Positions 23,701 to 35,415 of a DNA stretch of 64,000 nt are shown piece by piece. The stretch covers positions 107,506,485-107,570,484 of the forward strand of contig OZ023273.1 of NCBI GenBank assembly GCA_964007475.1, written 5' to 3'. Numbering within the stretch: the first letter of the stretch is position 1; each line of letters opens with the position of its first letter. Source of the DNA: Hybos culiciformis (taxonomy: Eukaryota > Arthropoda > Insecta > Diptera > Hybotidae). Under the pieces are notes generated by a model that saw only the letters and a list, made by a program, of their open reading frames with translations, ran no database searches and was not told the DNA's origin. The position numbers and the translations under genes were made by a program.

Positions 23701-26700
23701 GTTCATTTAAAAGGAAAATGAACAAGTTGGACACATGTACCAGGTTAAAAGGTGAATTCAATTGATTTAACATAATGTATACTACTGTACAAAATTCTAC
23801 ACTAGGACCATCCTCAATTAAAAGATTTAGGCACCAGACTAGGTTACGAGAGTGAGTGCGCAAGCGCTAATTGGCAACAACTCTACGTGAGTAGTTCCGC
23901 AACTTTAACCAACCAATCAACCATATGTCGATAAAGTTAGATTTTTATTCAACAATAAATATTTCTAGCAAACTTTTGCTTTTTAACAGAATACATTTAA
24001 ATGACAAGAAAAGTATTTCGGTTAGCAAATAGTAGATCTTAATGCATATGTTTTTAGCCAAGTAAGTTTAATTGAAGATAAATTTTTTACAATATTGAAA
24101 TTCAAATTATATAAAAAGTTGTCATAATGTTGATTACTGAATCTGCAGTACTGAAGAAATATTCGTCCCAATAAAAAGAAAATATTTAAAACTTTCATTG
24201 GTCAAATTGACAATCATTTATCAATTTAATAAAATATTAAACAATGATTCTTTCTGTGGTGTGGTGATGACAATGCAATAAACTAAAAATAAAATAGAAT
24301 AAATAAAAGAAATTCATCATTAATCAATATAATTTAATAGCTATTATTATAATTTAGGTTGTTTGGCTATACACATTATTATAATATAGTATGTATAATA
24401 TTATTATAGTCATTATTATTCTATGACTATGATACAGGAAATTTTATGGGTTCGATTTGCATTTTAGATATAACATATTAGTATTTCCACTTCAATTAAG
24501 TGTTTAAGTTTTTTATTTAATACTTTGTAAATTTAACCGATGTTTAAAATATTGAATTTAGTATAGGATAACTAATTTTTATATTGATTTAGTTTAAATA
24601 TTCTGAAGCATAATTTAATATGTGGAAATCCTTTTGATAAGTTCACGACAACTTTTATAATATTATGAAGGAATTTTTCATATAATCAACAAATTTTGCA
24701 TAAAACCTTTAAATCATATTGCTAATAATTTTAAATTCAAATAGGTTTTCATGTTATGTGTTGATAATTTTTGCATGTTCAGTAAGTATAGACAGTCATG
24801 CTATGACCGCATATAGAATTATACTTATTATAATTATATTATAATTGCATGAATATTTTAATTAGGGTTAGGGAATATTTTAATTAGGGTTAGGGTTTTT
24901 GAAGTCCGATCTGGACGTATATTTATATTTAGACACGAAACGAACTGTATACATTAGGGTGGATAAACTTGATTTAAGAATATTACTTTCTTAATTAGAA
25001 TTAAAAGCAATTTAATGTTATAAGAATACAACTTATTGATCTACAATTTTTTTACCTACAATTGATATATTATCTGTAAAAATATGTAATAATTTCTGAT
25101 ACAAGACTTCTTTACAACGAATTGAAAACTGAGAATTATAAATTATTTAAATCTAAATTTTATTAGACGAGTCAGGAAATAAAGTAACATCTGAACATAA
25201 TTATTTTCCTCATTAGCACACATTGGACACTTTCTTAATTTTTATCAAATGCTGTTGCCTACATGCCACAAATCCACAAATCCAAATAAAGTATTCACCT
25301 CATCAATTTTTATTTTTCTCTAATCACTTTTATAAGTTTTGTTGACATAAAAAAAAAATAAAAGAAAAAACAATATGTATCACAAAAATAATCCAATGTC
25401 GGCAAAAATTTCTGCTTTCACAAAAGACTAATTTTAATAAAATTTAATTACATACTAATTTTTATTTTCATCGACAATCAGAGAAAAAAAAAGAAATTAA
25501 TTTTCATTTCATGACTAAAAGTTAAAGCAAATATATATAACAATTTTTGATTTTTCTTTTTCTTTTTTAGCTTTGTTGATTTTTATTTTTTGTTGTAATT
25601 TTTCCTTCAATAAGGGCCAACATAAAATTAATACATAAGATATTTAAGCAGACATTGGATTCATTAAAAATTAATTAACATAAGAAGTATATTTAGGTTA
25701 GATTCAATAAAAAAAAAAAAAAAACAAAGTTTTCTTTTTTGAAAACTTTCATTTTGTTGTAACACTCTCTGAAGGAAAATTATTTGTTTTTTATCGATAA
25801 AACTTTTAAATTAAAAAAGAAAAGCACTTTATAAACTTTATCTCAAGGGACTTGATTTTTCTTAATGATTTCCTGATATAAAAATTCTTTTTATCTGAAA
25901 TATTTTTTTCTTAAATTTTTTTTACGTTTTTTACATATTCGAAATACTTACTTACAGCCTTAATGAGGTGTACGGAAGTTATATTATATTAAATATTAGC
26001 AAATATGATGCGTTTTGTAAAAATCTTTATTAATTTATTTTCCAATTATGTAATATTAAATATCCTGCAATGAAATTTATTTGTTGCAAAAAACAAAAAT
26101 TTGTCAATTCCGTATAATGTTGTTACATCGAACATTAAAAAGTTTATGCTGATAGCAAAAACTTTATAAACTCCTCAGCTGCTGTTTAAAAATTCATTAC
26201 ATAATTTAAAAATAAATAAATTGCAGAAGTTGAAACAATTATTACTGCTAATTTTAACAGAAATTTATCGTTTTAATAAAATTTAGGAAATTCGACTCAT
26301 AATTTAATGAAAGAAAAATCCATAACGTCAAATTAAGACTTCAATTCGTTGTAAAATAAATGAGGTTAAACAGTAAAACCTTTACATAAAATATCTCATG
26401 AATATTCTTAAATTACATTTATTTAAGCTGTAAGAAAGCTTCACAAACACATTTTTAAACTTTTAACTAAGTTTTCAGAACCATTCTACACAACCTAAAT
26501 CATTATTTATTGACTGAAACTTTATTAACATTTCTATAACAAATTCCAGTGTCAAATTTTAAATATCTTCTTTTTTTTTTAATAACTTACATGTATTCGT
26601 GACGACATTTTTATTAGAAAATTAATTCATTTTGGGAATTAAATTTCATGAGCTACGATAATCTGTAAGTCTACCATCATTCCATTAAGTAAAATTTGGC

Positions 26701-28014
26701 AAACCAAAGTGTTTATATAATGTTATCCTTTTTCTTTCCCATTATTGTTTTCTGTTTTTCATATACATATAGTCAAATCCTTGTATTAAACAAAATATGT
26801 GTACTCAGTAATTTATAAAGGATTTTTTTTTTTGGTTTTTGTTTTGTGTTACACGAAGGTATTTATTTTATGATATGTTTTCCTTAAAAGATTACAATAA
26901 CATTTTTAACCAGAAAGTTTATGGGAACATTCTTGGAAAAAGATAAAAAGAGGAAGAAAAAGAGCTATGGATACTTAATTACTTTATGTGTTACAAAAAT
27001 ATATTAATAAATATATTTGCGAGCATGATTAATCATACATGTCTTTCTTGTGTTTACGTATACAGTAAGTAATCATATTATATACATATGAATTAAAGTG
27101 CAAGATTTTCCCTATTTTTTCCTATTTTAATTGTATTAGAGAGCGGAGTCAAACATTTAGAAATGATGCATAAACATTAGATTAAAAATAAAAATCAAAA
27201 AGAAAACCAAAGACGATAATGTAACTACTTAGAAAATTAGATAGAAAACTCTATAAAAAAAAAGTGGGTTACACATAATAAAGAAAATATTACAACTACA
27301 TATGTACATTCATAAGGACTTGCCGTATATTGACATTTTGTGCATACATTTTTCAACAAGTTTTCCATTTTTTCCATGTTGATTATTAATTTTCTCACCC
27401 GTAATAAAAAAAAGGGTATTGTCCTTTTAATATATATTTTAAAGTTATTTTTTCTTATTAATATTCTCAAAAACTTTGAACTGTTTAGTTATATACTTAA
27501 AGTTAATTGGCAGAACATTTGTAAAATAAATGTATCAAAGAAAAATGAAAAACCAAATTAAAAATTTTATTTGGAAATTTTCAAAATTTCTTTAACTTTT
27601 TTGGTAATTGGGGATGACTAAATGGAAAAGTTCGAAAATTTCTTCTAAATTTATTGAAAATTGAAAAATAGTTGAATATTTTCCTTTTTATTTAACTTCC
27701 ATAAGTTTTGGGTATACCCTTAATATATATTTTTACTTAACTTTTGTAAATTCTTTTTGTAGTTTTATACAATAAATCAAATGAAGCAAATTAAATTTCA
27801 CAATGAATTGTCATAACGCCCATTGGATTTTATATCGCTTTTAAAGGTCTAGTGACATAAAATCTTAAACAAAAAGGTTATGAAGTCCAGCGATGGTTAT
27901 AAAAATTTCACATATTTACATGCTTACATGGTACGTCGTTGAAAAAATGTATATACTTAGAAATATAGAAATAGTGACATAAATAGTGATTATTTGTTTT
28001 TTGTCCTTTAGTAC
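23701..28014. other. AT-rich DNA without recognisable genes
   Basis: Mostly A/T-rich low-complexity sequence. A short mixed-composition patch near 23825-23935 contains CCAATCAACC and TGCGCAAGCGC. Two copies of TTTTAATTAGGGTTAGGG lie at about 24854-24897. No coding exon can be supported. Confidence 0.55.
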
Positions 28015-28398
28015 GCTTAGTACGCTGTGAAAAAAGAAAGGTTGCAAAAAATATCACTGAAAAATATCTGAAAAATGTTTGATAAATTTTGACAACTATT
28101 TGACACAAGCATCTGATTATTTTTATTAATGTTTTATTATTCTAACCCAATAATAACAAATTTGTAATGTCAAGTTTTTGCAATCATTTATCTTCCTGGG
28201 TAGAAAAATATTTGCAAAAAAGCAGCTGCAAAATAGATTTTTTGTCACCCAGTAAACATTTTTTTTTTTTTTATCAGCGTACTACAAAGCAAAAACTAAA
28301 AAAAAAATGTTTCAAACATTTTTCAGCAGCAAAAATTTATATGAAAAATCTCATTTTTTTCCACAGCGTACTACTTTTTTTGTGTCAGCATACTAAGC
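28015..28398. mobile_element. Candidate MITE with GCTTAGTA-CGCTG inverted ends
   Basis: The left end reads GCTTAGTACGCTGTGAAAAA and the right end on the opposite strand GCTTAGTATGCTGACACAAA. Next to the right end is another inverted copy of the left motif, TAGTACGCTGTGGAAAAAA, and a third CAGCGTACTAC occurs at 28275-28285. Both subterminal regions share GAAAAATGTTTGA in inverted orientation. About 384 bp, non-coding. A target duplication is not evident and the edges are approximate. Confidence 0.5.
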
Positions 28399-29615
28399 CT
28401 TAACCAGAAATTCTAAATCGATTAGGACAAATTTTTCTAAAATCCCAAAAATTTTTAAAACACTCTTTATTTGTTGCCCTTTTACCACAAAATATAAATC
28501 AATTGGGATACATTTAGAAATTATTTTTTTCTATTTTACTTCAAAGTATTTATCAATTGGAATGAATTTTTGTAAAAAGACAACAAAAGATTTAAAAACT
28601 ATTTACTTTTGATCTCGGGCATTATCTTGCTTTGAAAGTGAAATGAGGCCTATTGGGCGTTAAAATATTGGGCGTTAAAACACCCCACCAATTAATTCGA
28701 TGAAGTTCCGAAACTAAACTGGTTTAAACTAAACTGGTTTAAACGACATTCAGTTTTTTCTACAAATTCTAGGATTTAATTTATTTCTTCAACTCACTAC
28801 GAACAATATTTAAACATTTTTTTTTTTAATTTTCTTTAAAAGATTTTAATTCATTGTAAAGCATGTACTTGTATAAATAAAAAGCTTTAGAAACAATCAA
28901 TTAGTTTAATAAGTTTTTGATTGATTTTTATTCATCGAGCTACTTATTTAAAGGACTTCCAATTAAAAAATAAATCACAAAATTTGAAATAAAATATAGG
29001 CTTATACTGCTTTACTTTAACCATAAAAATAATATCCATTGTACGAAGAAAAAAAAAAATTAAAATCTCATTTCGAAAATACCTCGTATTAGTCGTATTA
29101 TTTTGTAAGAAATTGAAAAATTTACTCCAATTACTTTAATTGGGAAAATTTTTAGCATTTATGTTAAGAAAAAAACAATTCATTTTCTTGTGTACGGATT
29201 TAATCTTAATAATGATGATAAAGAAATATAATATTCGAATAAACTCATTCATTCAAATACTTAATATATTTATTTATTTTTTATTTATTTATTTATTCAT
29301 TTAGCTTAAATCAAGCTCATATACAATTAATTAAATTTAAGTAACTAATTAAATTTAAGTAACAATGACGTAAATATAATATCCTTTTATATTTGTCCTT
29401 TCAGGGGTATTTGTCCTTTCAGGGGTATTATTATAGGTATCTTATGTAACTCAGGCTTTCTCTTAATATAAAGAGTTGCTTTATTGTCTATTTCCCACTT
29501 ATTTGAATTTTTGCAGTTGTTGTTTTTTAACAGCTCATTCCATTTTCGCCGGTAGTCTAAACATGAACTTTAAATTCAAAATAAATTATGTTAGAATTAT
29601 GTAGTTCACCTGGGG
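28399..29615. other. AT-rich DNA with small local duplications
   Basis: No gene seen. Short tandem duplications: a 14-bp TAAATTTAAGTAAC-type unit near 29335-29361 and TTGTCCTTTCAGGGGTATT twice at about 29394-29430. TTTAAACTAAACTGG is also repeated near 28720-28740. Confidence 0.55.
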
Positions 29616-29629
29616 GGCAGACAGTTGCC

Positions 29630-30390
29630 CAAAAGACATTTGCCAATCTGACATTTGCCCACGGACATTTGACAATCTGACATTTGACAATCTGACATTT
29701 GACAATCTGACATTTGACAATCTGACATTTGACAATATGACATTTGACAATATGACATTTGACAATCTGACATTTGACATCTGACGTTTGACAATCTGAC
29801 ATTTGACAATCTGACATCTGACAAATTGACATTTGACAATCTGACATTTGACAATATGACATTTGAAAATCTGACATTTGACAATCTGACATTTGACAAT
29901 CTGACATTTGACAATCTGACATTTGACAATATGACATTTGACAATCTGATATTTGACAATCTGACATTTGACAATCTGACATTTGACAATCTGACATTTG
30001 ACAATATGACATTTCACAATCCGACATTTGACAATCTGACATTTGACAATCGGACATTTGCCAAACGGACATTTGACAATCCGACATTTGCCAACGGATA
30101 TTTGACATTCTGACATTTGACAATCTGGCATTTGACAATATGACATTTGACAATCTGACATTTGACAATATGACATTTGACAATCTTTCATTTGACAATC
30201 TGACATTTGACAATCTTACATTCGACAATTTGACATTTGACAATCTGACATTTGACAATCTGACATTTGCCAACGGACTTTTGTCAATCCTACATTTGCC
30301 AACGGACATTTGACATTATGACATTTGACAACGGACATTTGACAATCTGACATTTGACAAGCTGACATTTGACAATCCAACATTTGACCA
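29630..30390. repeat. 15-bp tandem array, left arm
   Basis: About 50 units of TTTGACAATCTGACA, with scattered variants (CTG/ATG, GCC, CGG). The outermost and innermost units are more diverged (GCCAATC, GCCAACGGA) and the middle is homogeneous, as expected from array expansion. Because 15 is a multiple of three and the unit has few stops, it yields long repetitive frames that are not genes. Confidence 0.95.
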
Positions 30391-30589
30391 GTTTTTTCGT
30401 TTTACAAAACTTACTTTTTCATGAAAAAATTTACTTTCTTTTGAAAAAATTTAGCATGTTTTGTTCTGGGGTTTATTTCCAACATTATAGGATTTTTATT
30501 CAATATTCGAACGAAAACATGCTCAATTAAAAAAAAAAAAAAAAACTAAATTTTTTCAAAAAAAAGTAAGTTTTGTAAAATGAAAAAAC

Positions 30590-31005
30590 TGGTCAAATGT
30601 CCGTTGTCAAATGTCATTTTGTCAAATGTCCCTTGGCAAATGTCGGATTGGCAAATGTCCGTTGGCAAATGTAGGATTGGCAAATGTCCGTTGGCAAATG
30701 TAGAATTGGCAAATGTCGGATTGTCAAATGTCCGATTTTCATGGGCAAATGCCATTTGGCAATTGTCAGATTGTCAAATGTCAGATTGTCAAATGTCAGA
30801 TTGTCAAATGTCATATTGTCAAATGTCAAATGTTAAATTGTCAAATGTCAGATTGTCAAATGTCAGATTGTCAAATATCAGATTGTCAAATGTCAGATTG
30901 TCAAATGTCAGATTGTCAAATGTCAGATTGTCAAATGTCAGATTGTCAAATGTCAGATTGTCAAATGTCCGTGGGCAAATGTCAGATTGGCAAATGTAAT
31001 TTTGG
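30590..31005. repeat. 15-bp tandem array, right arm (inverted)
   Basis: About 28 units of TGTCAAATGTCAGAT, the reverse complement of the left-arm unit. The more diverged units (GGCAAATGTCGG, GGCAAATGTAGGAT) face the spacer, and the final units next to the outer end mirror the left outer end. Confidence 0.95.
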
Positions 31006-31018
31006 GCAACTGTCTGCC

Positions 31019-34000
31019 AATCTTATAAATGTCGAAATTTCTTAACAAATTTAATACATTTTCTACTACTATTAGTTTTTAATATATTTTTTTTAAAAGA
31101 ACAATATTTTAGTTTTATTCAATATTTTACTTTCTAAGGTGTTACTAAAATCTTAAATTGTTATACAAAATGATAAATAATCTTAAATTCTTTTATCATT
31201 GTGTATACATTTACATAATACATATTCGCATGGATTCATATTATACATTAACATTATATGTACACATGCTTAACACATAATAGCATTTACCAATGTACAG
31301 TACACGTATAATAATGATATGGGAAACCATTTAATCTTCTTAGAATTAAAACGTGGTTCTTTGCTGTCAGGATAGTAGTAGGTATCTACATTATAAATAT
31401 TTTTTGTATTTTCTTTAATAATAAAATATAAATATATATTTAAATGTCTGCTGAAAAAAGAAGGTAACGTTGAAAAGATTTGCTTGATAACGTTTATTAT
31501 AGTTGAAAATGGTTTTTCCTTGTGATGCGTAATCGCAAAAGTATTTATTTAGAAAAATTAAAAAAAAAACCAACTTGTTTCATTTCTTACTGTAATTACT
31601 GTAACGACATTGTTCAGTATCTTTTTCGGAAAATATTATTTTTGCTTACGGCCAAACTTTTAATATACTTGAATGTGATTAGTGTGACCGCAACTTTTTT
31701 TTTTTACTATCAATATCCTGTCGCATAATTCTGGTATGCAGAGAAATTCATGTTCGAAGGATATTGCTGTACAAAAATTTATATTAATTTTTTTTTTTTA
31801 TTGGTAAATTCCATATCGATTATGTTAAAGATTTTTCTTTTCATGAAAATAAAATAAATTCACATAAAGAGAATATAATATTATGTTAAAAATATTTCAT
31901 TTATTTGTATATAGTATATTATACGCACAGTTTAATTTTTGCTATTTGCGTTTAGTTTCAAAAAAGTTTTAAAAATTTAATGTTGTCTCTAGTGTTTTTT
32001 GAAACCTATTTGAAAACTCAGAGCCGCAACGTGTGTAATCATTTTCCTAAAATTGACATTGAATTACTCGTAAACTAATTTTAAATATTGAAACAATTTA
32101 GTCCCTTGTCAAGTTAAGAATACGCTTTTGTCCGCTTTTCAGTATAAAATAATATAACGAATATTTTAATTTTCATTCGTTGACAGACGGACGGAGAGAC
32201 GAAGAATGAAATCATATAACTGCTTTGCCTTGCGCTTGATGGAAAACAGGTTAAAAAACATGGTTTATTCTAAATTAACTCTATGTTGGTTTAACCATGA
32301 AATTATGAAAGAATTTATTTTCCAGCAAAAACATTATTAATTTTTAATTAAAAGTATATACAGAATTTCATTTAAAAATGTCTTAATATTTAATTCTTTA
32401 TATATATAAGTGAGAATAAGTAATTTATTTTTAATTTGTTGTAAAACAACAAGTAAATATGTATATTATTACATAAAATTTTTAAATATAAATAACTTTA
32501 TTTATTTATTATAAGAAGGAAAATTTTTCATTAAAATAAAAGATCATAGCAGAATGTCGTTGGCATATATAATATTTTCACATATAAGTTTATATATATC
32601 TTCTGTCTGCTTTATATGGAGTGAAACATAAGGCAAATAAAATTCCATGAATATTTTATTTCTTTATATTACATAAAATTTAAATGAAAATATGCTTAAG
32701 GTTTTATTCCCACACATGTTTATGTATATATTGTGTTGTCATTTCGGGTGACTTTTGATTTGTCTTCTGTGTAAATTTTTCACAATGTTAAGCGAAAATA
32801 AATTCTGTTAAGAAAAATAAAATCAATCTATAATTTCAATTTAACTATGCTTAGAATAAATCTACCACGATAAAATAAAATTTTGAACATTTTATTTCTG
32901 TGTGAAAGGATGACTTTTAGATTATCTGTGTAGTCTAATTTCAATGTTCACATACTTAACCCAATTGGACAAACCAACAAGAAAATTGTTATGCTTATTA
33001 TTCGTATATGTTTTTTACGACGAAGGCGCCACTCTATATAATAATTACCATTTTATTTTATCATTAAGATTCAGTATAGTTGAAAAAGCTTATTGCAAGT
33101 CATTCAAAAGAAAAAAAAATCTTTTATCTTTTCTAATATGAACTCCCAAGCTCATTTTTGTAAATTGTAGACGACATTACTCATCGTTATATTTTTCTGT
33201 ACATTAATTATGTATATCGTATCTAACAATTCTAAAATTTTTCCATCACATATATTGGAAGATTCTTTTCAAAAACAAAAACAAAATAAAAAAGTTTTAT
33301 TACTTCAAACTTGAAACAATGTTTACATTTACAGAAATATAAAATTTTAAGAAATTTTCTTTTGCTTTTTTTGTATGAATTTTGAATGGACGTGATAGTT
33401 AAATGTTTTCTTGAATTTTGAAACGCGAAACAAAATAAATGTTTTATTGGTAATATAAATAAAAGAATATACAGGAACGAGATTGGAATATATAATTTTT
33501 TTTTAACAAATTTCATTTATAATTTATAGAAATTTATTTTATACTCTAACTACATGAACTTTAAAATTTATTCGACCTGGTTAGATCAAAATAAATCATA
33601 TATACATAAGAAAAATTATTCAAATTATGGAAATTGTAAAAATGTTAGGACAAGAAAAGTTTTTAAGTTATATTTGAGTTGGCGCCAAATGTTTATTTTA
33701 TTGTATAAATAGCATAAATTACAATTCATGAAACAAGGTCGCAGTATTAAGGTTTTAAAATAAAAAATAAAAAATAAATTAATAATAAATACAAACTTAA
33801 ACGTTAAGAATTTTTAATTAAAACTTTAGTTTAGAGGTAATATGTTTATTTCAATTCTAGGAAAATTGAATTACACATTGTTACACATTCTAAGAAAATT
33901 GAATTACTTATACATTGTTACTTGAAAAATACATGAACATCACAATAGTGCAGAAAAATTATCCTTTTATATACAAATTATCCTATGTAAAATTTAATAT

Positions 34001-34243
34001 TTTCATAAGAATAATTTTTCTTTGTAAATCTTTCAATTCAATTCAATTTTGAATAAATTTTCCATTGAAAAATATAAAGTAGAAATTATTTTATTTCCTT
34101 TCTGTGTTTTGAGTTAAAAAAAAAATTATACAAATAAAAAAAACTTAATTTCTTTCTTTGAAAAATTACCTTAAAAAAAAAAACTGGTAAAATAATGTAA
34201 CCGAGATTTAACTTAATTCAATTGCTTTCTCTGTGAAATTATA
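31019..34243. other. AT-rich DNA without recognisable genes
   Basis: Low-complexity A/T sequence. A patch at about 32180-32250 with GACAGACGGACGGAGAGACG resembles tails of dispersed non-LTR-type repeats. A small local duplication (GAAAATTGAATTAC with CATTGTTAC) lies near 33860-33925. Confidence 0.5.
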
Positions 34244-34251
34244 ACAACAAC

Positions 34252-35407
34252 CAGCGGCGGACTGGCAGTCGGGCATACCGGGCAAATGCCCGGTGGGCCG
34301 ATAGTTTTTTAATATAATATTATATTCTTTACAAGCTTACGAATCTAGAATTAAAAGTAATATTTTAATAATTTGATTATCCAAGAAGGAATTCTCTAAA
34401 TTAAACAATTACATATTTAAATTCTTGGAGCCGATTTCATAAGATTTATTTCTTTAAATAAGTGTTAGTTTCCTTTTTTAGGCCACAATTATTATTAAAT
34501 CGTACACGAATTTGTCTCTCTGTATTTTGACAATTTTCAACACTCTCGTAGACCCGCTTTTCGTCATCACAGCGAGCTGAAATTTGGCACACAGGTTCAT
34601 GTCGCGTGACAATTGAATCTATTAAAATTTGAACCGGAAATTTTCATTGAAAACCCGGAAAATCCGGAAAAATCATTTGAAAATTTGGTACAAATTTGAT
34701 TAGTGATAAATCCGTTTCAGGAAAAATGCAGAGTTTTCCGATTTTTCCAGTAAAAAAGTTTTCTAAATTATGCAGGATCATGTTACCTATTAACTGGCAT
34801 CATTACTTTCTCTCCGACAATGGTGAAAACTTGCAGAAAAAATCTAGGAAAGTTCAGGTAAAATGTTTTTCCGGAGTTTCTCCGTTTGAGCGTTTTGCAA
34901 CCTGAGACAAAGTTGTATAGCGTAATGAGTTGTATAAAGTTGCTTTTGTGGAAAACTCCATGGAAAAACCGGAAAAGCGGGAAAATCATCGGCAAAATTT
35001 TCATCGGTATGATTAGTGATAAATCTTCAACAACCATAAAAACTTTCATGAAAAATCGAGGAAAATTTGTAAAAACAATTTACTAAACGTTAAAAAGACA
35101 GAAAATAAAAATAAATAAAAAAAGAGTTTTTAAACAAAACTGAGACAAAGCCGCATGAAAAAGTAGAAAATAAATTTTTCTTCATACACAGAGGTAGACT
35201 CAGATTTTTTGATTGGGACATAGAACATAGATGCATAGAAATTTTACATAAGCTTATTTTTTAAATGCTAATGAGTTAGATTTAGGAAATTTATTATTTT
35301 CTAAGCAAATTTCATTACAACGCTCTTAAAAGACTTTAAAGACGTGACATATTGCAACGAATAATTTTGAAATGCCCGGGCCGAATTTTGGTGCCAATCC
35401 GCCGCTG
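34252..35407. mobile_element. Non-autonomous hAT transposon, 1156 bp, exact 8-bp target duplication
   Basis: The left terminus is CAGCGGCGGACTGGCA; the right terminus on the opposite strand is CAGCGGCGGATTGGCA. Both sides are flanked by ACAACAAC (34244-34251 and 35408-35415), an exact 8-bp duplication as hAT transposases make. Subterminal GCCCGG blocks (CCGGGCAAATGCCCGG on the left, GCCCGGGCCG on the right) are CG-rich against the background. The interior has no transposase; small open frames there are non-conserved. Confidence 0.9.
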
Positions 35408-35415
35408 ACAACAAC

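Larger units (their letters stand above)
29616..31018. mobile_element. Foldback element: two inverted arrays of a 15-bp unit, about 1.4 kb
   Basis: The ends are inverted: GGCAGACAGTTGCCCAAAA on the left, and on the opposite strand at the right end the same word (one or two differences in the following bases). The left arm (to about 30390) is some 50 tandem copies of TTTGACAATCTGACA; the right arm (from about 30590) has about 28 copies of its reverse complement. Inner borders are also inverted: GACCAGTTTTTTCGTTTTAC against GTAAAATGAAAAAACTGGTC. The spacer is A/T-rich with a smaller inverted pair around GCATGTTTTG/CGAAAACATG. There is no coding capacity, and no target duplication is obvious. 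Structurally this is a Foldback-type DNA element or a MITE with expanded terminal arrays. Confidence 0.85.

Noticed and set aside
23435..23863. Cys/Leu/Val-rich frames on the minus strand
   Set aside because: They arise from the GACAAACA microsatellite tail of the composite repeat.
24446..24462. GGGTTCGATTTGC as a tRNA B box
   Set aside because: No matching A box, acceptor stem or cloverleaf could be built around it in this A/T-rich stretch.
24854..24897. TTAGGGTTAGGG as interstitial telomere repeat
   Set aside because: Only two short copies within a local duplication, and most insects use TTAGG; chance or a small duplication is enough.
29630..31005. CRISPR-like array
   Set aside because: The 15-bp units are contiguous with no unique spacers, and the context is eukaryotic.
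29557..31045. Several long open frames (up to 250 codons) on both strands with Cys/Gln/Met/Ser or Leu/Ser/Asn/Val/Arg repeats
   Set aside because: They are translations of the 15-bp tandem unit, whose length is a multiple of three. Overlapping frames of the same kind occur in several phases on both strands, with no gene signals.
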